Shown: positions 46,756 to 58,931 of the stretch, piece after piece
Position numbering within the stretch: the first letter of the stretch is position 1
How the letters are laid out: each line of letters starts with the position of its first letter
Source: Moniliella sp. 'wahieum'
Lineage: Eukaryota; Basidiomycota; Moniliellomycetes; Moniliellales; Moniliellaceae
Direction: 5' to 3'
Length of the DNA: 64,000 nt
NCBI GenBank assembly: GCA_003971905.1
Contig: RSEE01000051.1
Span: forward strand, 372,001 to 436,000
Notes under the pieces: model-generated
Seen by the model: only the letters and a program-made list of their open reading frames with translations
What the model was told of the DNA's origin: nothing
Databases searched by the model: none
Program-made: the position numbers and the translations under genes

Positions 46756-49700
46756 TCATACCGCGCCCACACGTGGGCCGTATCCGTATCCGTCCCCTGG
46801 CCCGTCCCCTGCTCCGTCCGCGGACCCGTCCCGCTCTCTCTCTTGGGCATGAATGAGCGCCGCCTGCATCTTGCGCAGCAGCATCTCCATAAACGTCACC
46901 CGTTCCGGTGCATCGGGCACGGGGGCCGGGTAAAGCCCCAACTCCATCGTCCGATCCATCAGGATCGCTAGTTTCTCCAGCCCAAACCGGACCAAGCGCT
47001 GCACGTCCACCTCGCCCACTGGTACGTGCGCGCGCGCTCGATCGCAGGCGGTGCCAGGTCCAAGTAAAACTCAAAGTGCCGACCGAGGAGGACGAGGAGG
47101 AGCTCAATCACGCCCAAGCTGTGACCGATCGAAGCTTTGAGCATACGCTCCCGTCGGTGGAGTAGATGAGAAGCAAGAGCCGGTTCGGCCGTCAGCTCAG
47201 CCCGTTGGGCGCGCGAAAAGGACTCCAACACGACCCTAGCTCCGCCGCTGAAAGGGTCGTTCCAACGTTGGTAAGCGCAAGCGCTACCTTGTCCAACTTT
47301 CCTACATGCACCGACAGCGCATCAAACTCTTCTTCCAGAGCTTGCACTGCAGTGCCAAGCGAGGGCAAGGCGGGCCCGCGATGCAGCCCGCCCATCTCCC
47401 GAACCCTTGGGCTGCACCACGGTCGACGAGCTCAGAACCGGGTGAATCGGCGCGGCTGTCCCCCGCACCGAAAGGCTCGGACGGGAGTAGGTTTCAAGGT
47501 AGCCCAACAGAGCGCGTTGCAGTCGCTCGACAGCCAAGGAAACGCGCTGCTCGAATCGAAGTTGGCCATCTTGCATGACAACTTGGCTAGCTTGCTCGCG
47601 CTCCGTCTCGGTCATTGGCACCACCCGCCCTGCCCAGCCGGATTTGGCGAGGAAGATGGCCGAAACCGAGAGAAGTTGGTGGTGGTAGTTGGGGGCGTGA
47701 GACGGGAGTGGGTGGTGCAGTTTGGCAGCACGCAGACTCAGAAGAATGACGAGCAAATGCGCTGTTCCACTTGGCCCAGGGACACCTCGGCCATCATCAA
47801 GCTCTGCAACACTTCTACCAACGATTCGCCCTGGTTCGCCAACAGCGCCGAGATCGAGTCGTTCGCCAGTGGCGAAAGACTGGACATGGACGTGACCAGT
47901 TCCAAGGCAGGCGTGAGCAGCTCTGCGTACCGTTCCCTCGCCGCTGGCAGAAATCCTTCCGTGTCAGTGACGTTTTGGCTAGAGGGGGGAGAAGCCGCAA
48001 TGAAGTCTGCTTGGGCCAGGATGTTGATCAGACCGAGATCGAGAAGCGCCTCAACGCCCTTGCGTGACATGGCTAGACGGACAAAGAAAGCCATCTGGGC
48101 TTGGTAGACGTAGAGTGCGTTCAAGGTGGCTGGATCAGGTCGCAGGCACTCTTGTAGAGCCAAATCCGAATCCCGCAGCGCCGAAACCATTGCCTTGAGG
48201 TACCCCTGCTTGTTCAACGTGTCCAACACTTTGGATGGCCGAACCCATCGGGAACCTTCCAGCTCTACAAGTTTGTCGAGGCAGTGTAAGCCACCGCCCA
48301 CACATCCCCCGCCTCCAGCACATCCTTCGCCAAGCGCATCACCACCTCCGTCCCCCGCTCGTCCAAGACCAGTCGAATTTGCAACAAGGTCGTCGTGCCC
48401 GTTGGTGGTACCGAAACGTCGATCCCGCGGCGGATGCATCATCAGGTACGTCCCACTCGTCGCCCCCCGGTGCGCCCCCTTGCTCCTGCTGGACAAACGA
48501 GAGTAGGTTGACCAAAGCAGAGTACAAATTGCCCCGGGTTAAATTGGTGAGACCAGGTTGGAGAATGGCAGAGATGAGCAACCGGACGACTGATACGATC
48601 TGCGCCGCGGACTGGGGCTCAAATTCGTCGGTCCACTCCTTGGCCATCAGACGCACAGCTGCAACCAGTTCCAGTACTGCTCCTGAAACGATCTCCAGGT
48701 TGACCCGGTCAGCCGCGGGAGTGATCAGGGGCAACAGGGTGGTCAAGAGGGAGAACAGAACCGCGCTCCGTGAATTGGTGTGCAGCAGGGAACTGCACCG
48801 GGACAAGATCATCCCCACTGCGTTCCGCCAGTGCTTAAGCGCCAACGTACGGGCCGAGCGAATGGAAGCGTGCGCGTTTTGCGCATCCATCCACTGCAGC
48901 CACCGGTCCGCGTCAGCATCAAATGCATCGCGGGACGCTTGGTCGTTCAGTCCAGCACTTTTGTCCAGTTCTTTGCGCGCCAGCACAAGTGTTGTGCGTG
49001 CCTTGTTCAGATCAAACACCTTGCCTTCCTCATCGGTACGAGCAAGATCATCATTGAGGTTGGCCAGAACAGTCATTTGGCCCGGAGGGAATCACGCGTA
49101 TCCGCCCAGACAAATCCAAAACTAGTGAGCAGGTTGGTTACTTGCAGGCCATCGGCCTGTGGGTCCATCAGCATACCAACCAGCGAAAAAGACAGATTGG
49201 TCAATCCTGCCGTAGACGCTGCGTGGATCTGGAGAGCAATCAACTCGAGCAACGACGCCTTGATCCGCAAGGTGCTCACCAACGCCTCGACACTGGTCTG
49301 CACCACCTTGCCATCTGGATAGATCACCTGACCCACGCCTGTGTCCAGCGCACTGGGCGAGAAGGGGATGGCGCACAAGTGCTGGGCCATAAAATGCTCG
49401 TGCGTGCGCAGGTAAAGCAGCGTGGCCGAGCTGGAATAGGCGTCGGTGCACAACTCGAGCAGCAACTGGAAGCATCGGTCGGCCAGGGCTGGATGGCCAA
49501 CCAGCAGCGACGACAGGCTTCCATCGTCGACGCGAATGAGCGAAAGAATAGCCACAAGACGGTCTCCGGTGCGGATGTCGATGGGTCGGGTAGACGTGGT
49601 GCTTCGGAGGTTGAGGCAGTCACATCGTACCCGAGTAAAAGGTGGGCAACATTGGGTGCCTGCAAACCAACGTGGTCAATAAAGAATTGAAGAATGGCCA

Positions 49701-52560
49701 TACGAATGCTGCACTTGGGAGCAACAGAGTCGGTTTGCTCGTCCTCCACATCCCCACGTCAGCATCGTCAGGCTTTTGCAGGTGCTCAATATAGCCTGCC
49801 CGAACCCGATCCGTCTCGCCTGTCATCTCCAGCAAACCGGCCAGACGGTTGACCTTCTTACGACCACCTGCTAGGCTGAACCGGTCCGAAACGGAGAAAG
49901 AGCTTGACGAAGCGAGGTAGCCCAACAATTGAATCGAAAGTTGCCCGACCGCAACGGAAGGTGCATTGATGTAGAGTGCAATCTCCACCACTGTCTGGTG
50001 AGAGATAAGCAAGTGCTGGTCCAGCGGCGCATAACCGGACCCAGCACCGGAGCCAGAAGCATCGTCCCCTTCTTCCATCAAGACGGGAAGCAAATCCGCA
50101 GGAATCCATCTTGCACCTCAAATACCCGTGCAAGACTCTGCATCACCAGCTTAACCACCCTCGTCAAGAGCGAAGAAGATCGGGAGAGGGACTCATACCC
50201 TGTACCCAAAAGGCAAAGATCTCCTGTGCCAAGGGCTCATTGAGAAGAATACTCTTCACAAGTAAGAAACCTGGCGTCCTCTCGGGGAGGGAGACCAGGC
50301 CAAAGCTAGCGGGAGTAGGGGCCAAGCGGAACTCGACGAGGCAACGGACAAAAAACCCGAGGCAGGCAACGGTTACCTTCCATCTCTCTGAGGGATCGGC
50401 ATACTCGCGCCCAGCAGCCTTGAGAAACACATGCTGAACAACAAAGTCGACGTAACCGTCCGCCCCCTCTGTTATGCAAGGTACCACTGCCGTAAGAAGG
50501 TTCACCAAAGCCGTGGTGGCAGGGTAGGTCTGGCGCGCAGCCTCAACCCGCTCCAATTGGTAAATAGCACCCGAGGCTGCAATGTTCCGTTGCAAGCGAG
50601 CATCGAACGCCGATTTGCCCGTGCCCAGAAAGTCGGTAGTCATAAGGAGGGTCCACAATTCGTCTCCAATTGGCCCTGCTCCAGGGTTGTCCTGACGGGC
50701 AAAGGCGGCCAAAACGTTCAACAGGGCCGCTTTGAGTTCGACAGGGATGGGCAGAAGAGCAAGATGGAACAGGTTCTTGATCACACGGAAGTCGGAGCGC
50801 TCGTACAGGGCGGTACGCGCGACTTGAGAGTAGTACACCACGTTTCGTAGCAGATCCAAAAAGGCAACCAGCTGGCTCACCTCTCCTGCACGCATCTCCT
50901 GGGGTGGGGCAGTCTGTTCGTACAAGTCGGTAATATGCTGTACTTGCGCAAACAGGCCCGACCAGGTAAGGAACCTATCATCCAAGTGATTGAGCAGGTT
51001 GTGGGCTTGCATCGCACTCCTTGGGCCAGAGGCCAAAGCAGCGAGCATGCCCAAGAGAGAAAGTCGGGTGCTGGAGTTGCTAGTGTCAACGGCCCATATT
51101 AAGAAACGAGTGGGGCGACCGGCTGCGTCGGTCCAGAAGGGCAAACCAGATTCAGGCCGCCCGGAACATAAAGTGGAGATTAATCAAACAGTTGTTGGAT
51201 CCCATGGGGCTGTTCATCCTTCGTCTCGCCTCCTGATCGAGAGTACCCAGCTGGCGCTTTCCTCTCCCGCTGAATCTGCTTCAGCAGGGAAGCATCACGT
51301 CCACCACACCCAAAACTAGCGTTCAACTTGATTCAACACGTACGTCTCGAAGTCAGGATCGAGTTCGACCGGGTTGGGGGGTGAGGGGAGATCGTTTTCC
51401 CATGCGCTGTCGGTGATCCTGTGGGTGCGGAAGGAAAGCACGTCGACGCTCAAAAAGGCAAACACACCCGAATGAATCGTGGTGGTGGCCAGGACCTGCA
51501 ATTGTTCGACTTGGCGGGCTGCTTCGACAGAGGGGGCGGCGGGAGACGCTGAATGACAGTCAAGATCCACTGCAACCCAAGACCGAAGCCAGATGTTTGC
51601 TTTTCCACTCTGCTGGTGTCGAGAGCCCGAGTTACTTGTGCGATTGCGTCGTTCTCTTCGATCCACGTCCCTGGACGCTCCAGTGCCTCCAAGGTAGAGG
51701 TCAAGACATAAATGGTGTTGGTGCCGAACTGGTCGGGGGAAGTGTGCTGCAACCACGAGAGAAGCGCGTGAATGTCGCTTTGATAAATGTATCCCGATAG
51801 GCACAAAAGAGAAAGGACATGGGCAGCTTCCTGTGCTTCCAAAGTAAGGTAGCTCACCGTTTCTTCTTCTGGATCAAGTCATCGGGAACTGGGGCAGACC
51901 CGACGCTAACTTGATAAAGTTGCTTGTTCTGGTCCTGGGACGAGTCCAAAAGGGCCAACAGGGAGGGTACCAAGCGTTCTGTCTTTCCTGTGGAAAGAGG
52001 AACGTCCAGTGACAAGGGAGATAAGGAATGGATCGAGTAGGTCCGGGAGGAGCGTCTGCTCTTGGCTGCGGGCATCCAAGACAGTAGCAAGGACCTGCTT
52101 TAGTGTCCCAAGCAGGGCCAGTTTTTCCCTGTGAAACAGGATACAGGCAGTGTGCACGGTCCCTCTTCCCCACCTCCCGCGACTGGATCGGGCCACTTGC
52201 AAAAGGGACGCTGCATACCGCTCCGACACGTCCAGGACACAGGAGAGGAGCAAAGTCTGTTCCACCGACTCGGGGGAGAACGAGGTGCGGGTTCCGTCAA
52301 GGACAACCGTACCTACCTCCAAGGAATTAGTATGTATCCACAAGACCATAGGAGAGATGAAACGCACCACTCTCGATCTCTTTGTGCTCCGCACGGCTGG
52401 GCGGACGCACGGCCCCCAAGGACGCCAGTTCTGGCTTGGCAGCATCCAGGGCGGTGAGCCAGGGCGGAAAACGGGCAGAAGGCGAAGCGCCGTTTTCGAC
52501 GCCATCAGCGACGAGTCTTTGGAGAGCTTCGAAGCGCTCGGGAATGTAATGCGACGCCAT
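46756..52560 (-). CDS. NUP192: Nucleoporin of the Nup192/Nup205 family
   Basis: Nup192/Nup205 is a large alpha-helical scaffold of the inner ring of the nuclear pore. The ATG at 52560 begins MASHYIPERFEALQRLVADG. A 55-nt intron (52313-52367) joins HKEIESG to TVVLDGTRTSFSPESVEQTL, then LSCVLDVSERYAASLLQVAR, the N-terminal signature of the family. All-helical sequence without catalytic motifs follows: SGYIYQSDIHALLSWLQHTS, DQFGTNTIYVLTSTLEAL, FSLVGMLMDPQADGLQVTNL and ADRWLQWMDAQNAHASIRSA. The C-terminal part includes RLVRFGLEKLAILMDRTM and a low-complexity Gly/Asp/Tyr tail. About 1900 residues fits the family. Several one-base frame changes occur. Family assignment rests on the N-terminus, length and fold type, so it is slightly less certain than for the enzymes. 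Confidence 0.8.
52313..52367 (-). other. NUP192: NUP192 intron 1
   Basis: GTGCGTTTC donor, ATACTAATTCC branch region, GAGGTAG acceptor, 55 nt, phase 1. Confidence 0.8.
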
Positions 52561-53843
52561 GGGGCAGAAGCCGCAACGGCGTGGCGGGCGAGGAGGGTGG
52601 GAGAGGTGGTGGGAGTCGGAGTTGGGGCAGTCACTGGCGGGTACATCGAGTATCCAGGCTGCCTCGCGTGTTGTTAGCACAGCGGAATTGGCGTTCCGCG
52701 TCTTCCGTCTATGCGTTCGGCGTTCGGCCGCTGGGCTTGGTTGAACAATGAACATTTCACCATCTGCCGTTTCGCCCGGATTCAGGTGGGACTGGCTGTG
52801 GGCTACGAGGTAGAGAACGCCATTTGGTCGATCCTTCTTTGTTCCGCTATCATGTTCGCGTTGCAACGAGTAGCAACAACAATCGGCGGCAGAGCGGATC
52901 AACTTAACATACAAACGAAACAAACAGGGCCAAACAGAATTGCATTGCGAAAGAGAAGATAGAAAGAATGTGGGGACATTGGGTGATGTGAAAAAGCTTG
53001 GGGCAGAAGCGCCAATTCACGACCTTTTTGTCCCTCTTCGCATTGAAAGCGTGCTTTTGGCAACTTTTTGACCCAGCCCGTCATGACCTCGACCGTCCTC
53101 CATCGACACCCAGCCAAGGAAGGGCGGAGAAGAAGAGAAGCTCGGGGTGAGCTTCGAAAGTGCCCACTGACAAAAAAAACAACTCTGCCTTGGTCAAAAA
53201 AGTAACAGGTGGGGGGGAGCTTGTTGTTTCCTTTGGGTTCAAACACATGGGGGTTCCATATGTATATTGCTTCCATCACGGGTTGAGAGCCGGGGTAAGC
53301 CAAGAAGGTTGAGGGCGTCGGCAGGGTGGGTGGTGGCACAAAACCCAAGCAACGAAGGCACCCCGCTGGGGGTTTGGTGTGCCAGGAAGAAAAAGCGGCG
53401 AGCATGCTGAGGTAATCAAGGCCGAGGCAGACTCCGCTTGGGCGTTGTGGAGGCTTGGAGGGCCAAGATCCGTTCCGGCCAAATTGAACTTGAACGTTCG
53501 ACTATCAACGTGTCACATGTCACATGTCAACGTTCAACGTTCAACGAACGTTCAATCGAACGTTCAAAGTACGTCAACGCTGGATCTGCAAATTGAAATC
53601 TGGGGTTGGATGCCAGAGGCCGGGGATACCAGATGATACCTCCGAACTGAGCACAGTGAGATCTGAGGACCCCACGAGAATGGGATGGGAGAGAGCCCCG
53701 GATTCAATAACCGGGACGGGTACAAGCCCCGTATTGATTTGATCTTGTTATGCCACGTGCGGGTCTGGTCTCCTGGCACTAGAGCTCCACACGGCCAGCC
53801 GCGCGCACGTGTCCCACCACCATCTCATCTGCTTGTCGCCACC
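52561..53843. promoter_or_regulatory. Divergent intergenic region, NUP192 / ENT3
   Basis: About 1.3 kb holding both promoters. A cluster of AACGTTCAACG and CACATGTCACATGT palindromic words lies at 53491-53578. Open frames here look non-coding. Confidence 0.55.
53491..53578. repeat. AACGTT/CACATGT palindrome cluster
   Basis: At least five AACGTTC or GAACGTT words and two TCACATGT words within 90 bp, about 265-350 bp upstream of ENT3. Confidence 0.75.
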
Positions 53844-55375
53844 ATGAGCTGGGATCTAGACAGTCTTGGCAACAAACTCGCCAACCTGACTGTATACGAT
53901 GTCAAGTCTCTCTACCGTCAGGCGCGCAACTACGCTCTCAACGTCTCCGAGATCGAGGCCAAGGTGGACGAGGCGACCAACTCGGACCCCTGGGGCGCTT
54001 CCACCACGCTGATGTACGAGATTGCCCAGGCAACCCACAACTATGCCGACGTTGGTGAAATTATGCAAGCCATCTTGCGCCGCTTCATGGAGAAAGAAGC
54101 GCACGAGTGGCGCGAAATCTACAAGGTGCGCCCTCCCTTGCCTCGCGTGTTGAGCTGCTTGTTCACCTGAAACGTATTGCCGTGGCCCAGGCGCTCGTTC
54201 TTCTTGAATACTTGGTCAAGAATGGGGCAGAACGAGTGGTGGATGATGCGCGGATGCACATTTCGACCATCAAGATCCTTCGCAACTTCTACTACGTCGA
54301 GCCCGAGACGGCGAAGGATGTGGGTGTCAATGTCCGCACCCGGGCGACCGAATTAGCCGATCTGCTTGGAGATGTGGATCGCATCCGCTCCGAACGGCGC
54401 AAAGCGCGCGTCAACCGGGCCAAGTTCGAAGGAGGGGGTGGCGGCGGTGACTTTGTTCCTGGCTCGGGAGCTGGTCGTTTTGCTGGCTTCTCCTCTGACC
54501 AATACTTTGGCTCGGGTGGCTTGGCTGGCGGCCATACCTCCTATTCGGGAGGGGGTGACGCAGGCACCTCCTCGTACGATGTTGGATACGACGAATACGA
54601 CGCCGGTGCCGACGAAAGGCCTGCCCCGCGCTCGGCCGGCCGTGCACCAGCACGAAAGCCGGTTCTTCCTCCGCGGTCGGCCAAACTGCTACTGTAGCAA
54701 CCCCAGCGCCGCCGGTCCTGTAGTGGCAGACTTGTTGGACTGGGAGGACAGCGATGATGATAAACCCTTGCGCCCAGCGCCTGCAGCCGTCCCTGCGTCG
54801 GTCTCTGTCCCCGCCCCGATCACGAACAATACAAAAGGCAAGGCCGCAAGCCCTTTGGATGACTTTGGTGATTTCGGCGACTTCGCCACTTCGATCCCCG
54901 CTGCTGCGGCGCCCTCGTTGACTGCTCCGTCCCTAGCGCCGGCGGCTCTAGCTTCTCCTATGCCGATGTCCGCCGCGGCTCCATCCGTCCCGTCCGCTCT
55001 AGCAGCCGCTCCCGCCCCTGCGCCCGTGCAGCCCCCTAAGGCCAATGCAGCCATGTTTGACTTTTTGGCTCCGAGCCAGAGTGGGGGTCGAACGACAGGT
55101 CCGGGGGTAAGGATGGCTCAGAGGGATCATTTGTTTCTTCCGCTTCCTCATTCACTGGTACGGGCGGGACCAAAGCCACTGCTCCTGCAGCCCAAGTAAC
55201 CAGCGCTGGCGGGTTTGATGATCTGTGGGCCGCAGCCGGCCCCAAAACGGCGCCGGCGTCCGAAGCGCCCAAGACTATGGCCCAGTTGGCCGCCAGCAAA
55301 TCAGCCAATGCAGTGTGGGGTGGTGGGGCAGCACAAGGGGTCAGCAAGTCCAAGGATGTGTTTGACTTGCTCTAG
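53844..55375 (+). CDS. ENT3: ENTH-domain clathrin adaptor (epsinR / Ent3-like)
   Basis: Ent3-type epsins bind PI3P or PI4P, SNAREs and the AP-1/GGA adaptors in trans-Golgi-endosome traffic. MSWDLDSLGNKLANLTVYDV begins the ENTH domain. VDEATNSDPWGASTTLMYEI is the conserved helical core. A 65-nt intron (54126-54190) joins REIYK to ALVLLEYLVKNGAERVVDDA, then STIKILRNFYYV and GVNVRTRATELADLLGDVDR. The rest is disordered, with Gly/Ser/Tyr-rich and Ala/Pro-rich stretches. It contains adaptor-type acidic motifs DLLDWEDSDDD and DDFGDFGDFA, the latter of the gamma-ear-binding D-F-G-x-F kind, and ends KSKDVFDLL. Frame changes occur near 54690 and 55110. The stop is TAG 55373-55375. Ent3 is preferred over Ent1/2 because no ubiquitin-interacting or NPF motif is seen. 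Confidence 0.87.
54126..54190 (+). other. ENT3: ENT3 intron
   Basis: GTGCGCCCTC donor, GGCCCAG acceptor, 65 nt, phase 0; it interrupts the ENTH domain. Confidence 0.88.
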
Positions 55376-55698
55376 GAGTCGCCCGCCGTGGAGCGTTCTA
55401 GAGCTTTGGGGCGACTAGCTAGTGTCGTCAACTTGCTATCATGGAGGGAAGCAGTGCGTCGACAGTAACGCTTGACACCGAGAGTAGAAGCGTTTGCGAA
55501 CGTCGGTTCGATCTTGGTCTCACATGTGCGTGGGTCTTCTGGGTGATGCTCTATTTGGGCATGATGGTGAATGCGATGCCCAAAACGACACGTCAAGCCA
55601 GCACTCCAGCCATGGGGCTATGGGCATATATAGGAGATGGATGCTGGATACGTGGATGCTGAACTGAAGGGAAGCTGCAAGTCAACCGTAGATGTGTT

Positions 55699-56130
55699 AT
55701 GCTGGTCGCGATTCACGTACCTACGAAATCGTCAAACCACACCAGCTCATCTCCATTTGGCTGCAGGATGTATCGATGGTGTCGCAGCTGGGTGGTGCCA
55801 ACGATAGAAGAGAGCGACAGCCCACTGCAATTCAGCCTCCTATGGGGTTCGCTTAGTTGGCCAGCCTCCCCTGTCGACACGGTTCCCCGAGAACGATATT
55901 GCGATCATCTGGTCCTCCTTCTCTTTCACCCAGAGGCCGCCACGCGCGCCTTTGTCATCCACTGCCGCATCCGCAACGTCAACCAGTACTGGCACACCAC
56001 GGAAAACGCTTTGATCGCGCTGTCTCCAGTGCGTGCTATTTTGCGGGTGCATGAAAAGCAACTCAATTGCCACTTGACACTGGTGTGCCCTAACACCAAG
56101 GCGTCTCTCCAATACACGAGCCTATCATGA
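55699..56130 (+). CDS. Hypothetical small protein or gene fragment
   Basis: A 143-codon frame starting MLVAIHVPTKSS, between the convergent ends of ENT3 and eIF3c. From about 55880 the codon use looks truly coding (mostly G or C in third positions, balanced composition): HPEAATRAFVIHCRIRNVNQ, then ALIALSPVRAILRVHEKQLN. The first third is less convincing, so the true start may be a spliced upstream exon or beyond a frame slip. No family recognised. An antisense frame (55926-56555) is also open but joins onto the eIF3c tail, so it may be read-through of that gene's 3' end. Confidence 0.35.
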   Translation: MLVAIHVPTKSSNHTSSSPFGCRMYRWCRSWVVPTIEESDSPLQFSLLWGSLSWPASPVDTVPRERYCDHLVLLLFHPEAATRAFVIHCRIRNVNQYWHTTENALIALSPVRAILRVHEKQLNCHLTLVCPNTKASLQYTSLS

Positions 56131-56263
56131 CGAATAACTTCTACAAGATCTACTGGGGACCTCGCGAGAACATGGGAGGAAGGGGTGGGAGATGGTTCAG
56201 GACATGTTACAGTCAAAGCTTGCGGGCTGCTAGAGCCTTTTGGACCGACCCGAGAGCTTACGG

Positions 56264-58931
56264 CTATCTGACCCGGGAATCCGCGGGTGAACTGGTTGCG
56301 GTTTCGCGTGCCGCGACCCCGAGGGGCCGGACCGCCGCCCGACGGCGCTCGCCCAGGCCCGTAGTCTCCGGTGCAGCACCACCCGTGGCCTGGGCGCCCC
56401 GCTGCAACTCGGCGGAAAGCGTCTTCTCGTTGGTTTCCAGCAGGGCCGCCGCCTTTCCGCCAAGGCCGAGGCCAGGGGGTGCAGACGCGGTTGCGCCGCT
56501 CCCCGAGCGGAAGAGCCGGCGGGCAAGGTGAAGCGGACCACATTGTCCACGGCATCCAGCCTGGCCGACGGCAACTCGTCTGACCAGATCATTTTGCTCA
56601 CCAGAGCACGGGCCTTGCCCAGCGGGATTCCAAACTGCGTGGCGAGCGACACGAGGGAAGGGTCTCATAGTGCGCCGCGTAGGAGAAGAGCCAGGTACGG
56701 ATGCCAGCAGCTTGAATGTGCGCATCCAACTTGGCCAGCACCTTCTCCTGGTCCGGCAGCAGCGACCAGATCGTGATCTCACGGATCAGCTGGCTCGAGC
56801 TGGCCCAGTCCCCACCCTGCAGAGCCCGCGACGCAGCGATCACGTGGTCCCGCATGTTCTCGGGCGGGCCAGAGAAGACCTGCCGGTCGGCGTAGTCCAG
56901 CATCCGCCGGAGCGGGCGGGAGATGACCCGACGCCGGGCCGCCTCGGGGTCCATGCTGGCCGAGGCACGGGCCAGGTGGGGGATCTCGAGGAGCATACTG
57001 GCGGTGAGGTAGATGGCCTCGAGCAGTTCAAGGTTGATATGCAAGTGGAAGGGCACGGCAAGACGCTTCTCCGCCGCCTCTTGTTCAGGGGAGAGTTGGT
57101 TGCGCTCCGTCGCGCGCTGAGCTCCTTGAGCTAGCAGCTCTCGTGCCCGGCCATGTGCAAACAGTTCCTGCAGCGCCGCTTGGGCATCCTTCACCGCGCC
57201 CGCCCGGAACGCCGCCGCGCCCAGCTGAGCGACGACACGGTTGTACAAGATCTGCGTCGCAGCATCGGCACGGTGGATCGCTTCCTGGAGGTGGCTCATA
57301 AGGAACAAGTCGCGCGCGCCGTGGTAGCGCCCTTGAAGGGCGACATGGTAGACTTGGCACAACATCGAACGGGTCTTGAGCCGCTCCGCGTCAATTGCCT
57401 GGCTGGCATACAAGCGTGCAGAGCGCACGAACCAGGGCACTCGTCCCGTTAGGCGCCGCAATCACCTCGGGGCCGGAGTGACCTTGGAGACAAACGGCGC
57501 TGCCGAGGCGTACGTGTCAGCGACCGCGCGCTCAAGCGCCTGCGTGATGGGCTCTTGCTTCGCATAGACGTGCTCAAGACGACGCGCCAGCACACGGTCC
57601 ACCGCCAGTCCCTGCTCACGCAGCTCAAAGTACAGCTGCGAACGGATGATGACAGCATACAACCGCTTCTCATCTGCCAGACGCTCGACATACTCGGGCG
57701 TGTGTGGATCAATGGCGCGAAGAGAGGCGTTGAACTCATCGTCCAACCGTTCCACAAACGAGACGAGGTTCCCGCGCACCGCCACAACGGGTCCCTCCCC
57801 GTTCACGTTGGGCTTGCGGTCCTCCTCATCGTCGTACTCAGGGGTCTGTTCCGCAATGACGTAGCTCGGCTCGGCGGCGAGAATCTCAAACAGAGCGAGC
57901 AGGTCCTTGCGCGCCGCCTCCCACCGGTCCACAGGAAGGTACGCGTGGTTCGTACTGTTGTAGTCAAACCGGATCGCCAACAACGCCATCTGAACACGAA
58001 TCTTCTGGTACGCTCCTGACGCCACCCCAGCCAACGCCTCCAACGTTGCAATCTGCCCGGCGCGGTCGGTCGTCTTGCGTCCACGAGCCTCCATGATGGC
58101 GGCCATGGTCTTGAACAGGCCTTCGGACGAGATAGTCGTCGTCTTCCCACCACGACCAACAGTCTCAAACCCGTCCTCGCCCGCCTGCTGAGCAGGCTCC
58201 ACAACCGGAGCGCCAAAGCGAACGCCAATAGCACCGGCCGGGCGGGGAGTAGGGGCCACGGGCGGGGGCGGAGCCTCAGTCTCGGCAATCGCCGCCTCGG
58301 CCTTTGCCACAAACGCATCCGAGTCCTCACGGAAAGCAGCAACCTCCTTCTCGTGCTCGCGAACCATTTTGCGGAGCTTCTGGGAAACCGTGTTAAGCGC
58401 ACGCGCGTTGATAGCGTTCATCTGCTTTTTCTTGGGCTTGGCCTCGGTCGCGAGCGTGTCCAGCTCGGCAAGGGTGCGAATGAAGATAGGTCCCACTGGC
58501 TCGCCCAAGCTGCGCTGCCGGTCCGCCAAGCGCACAATCTCGTCCCATCCACGCGAAATGGACGCCCAGTCGTTAATCCGCCGAGCATTGTTCAGACTGC
58601 TGGCCGCTGCGATCAGTTCCTCCGCACGCTTCTGCCGCGCCGACTTGACGACCTTGGGCGCATCGGAGTCCGAGTCCGAATCCGAATCGTCTCCGCCACG
58701 AAGGAAACGGTTCTTCTTGGCGGCACCGCCATCCTCGTCGCTGGACATGTCCTCGTCGGAATCTTCGTCTGAGTCCGAGTCGGAATCGTCGTCCGAGTCG
58801 GAACGCATGAAAGCATTCTTCTTTTGGGTCGGCTTGGGCGCCTCATCCTCCGAAGAGGAGAGGAGGGACTCCTCGTCCGAGTCGGACGACGAGCTCTCGC
58901 TGTCGCTGTTGACGCGGCGGAAGAAGGACAT
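56264..58931 (-). CDS. NIP1: Eukaryotic translation initiation factor 3 subunit c
   Basis: eIF3c is a core PCI-domain subunit of eIF3 and the docking site for eIF1 and eIF5 in the pre-initiation complex. The ATG at 58931 gives MSFFRRVNSDSESSSS, followed by the typical acidic Ser/Asp/Glu tract to about residue 90. Then come RINDWASISRGWDEIVRLA, the DYNSTNHAYLPVDRWEAAR region and ADRQVFSGPPENMRDHVI. After one frame change near 57465, RLYASQAIDAERLKTRSMLC, YHGARDLFLMSHLQEAIH, AVPFHLHINLELLEAIYLT and the PCI/winged-helix part LATQFGIPLGKARALVSKMI follow. The first 500 or so codons are uninterrupted. The C-terminal tail is frame-uncertain: one frame stops at 56264, while an adjacent one gives the Arg/Gly-rich RGRGTRNRNQFTRGF usual for this protein and stops a little further (56230 or beyond). 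Confidence 0.95.

Noticed and set aside
55926-56555. 209-codon minus-strand frame after eIF3c
   Set aside because: Its first part is the Arg/Gly tail of eIF3c in a shifted frame; the rest is antisense to a more coding-like plus-strand frame. I kept it only as a possible alternative 3' end.
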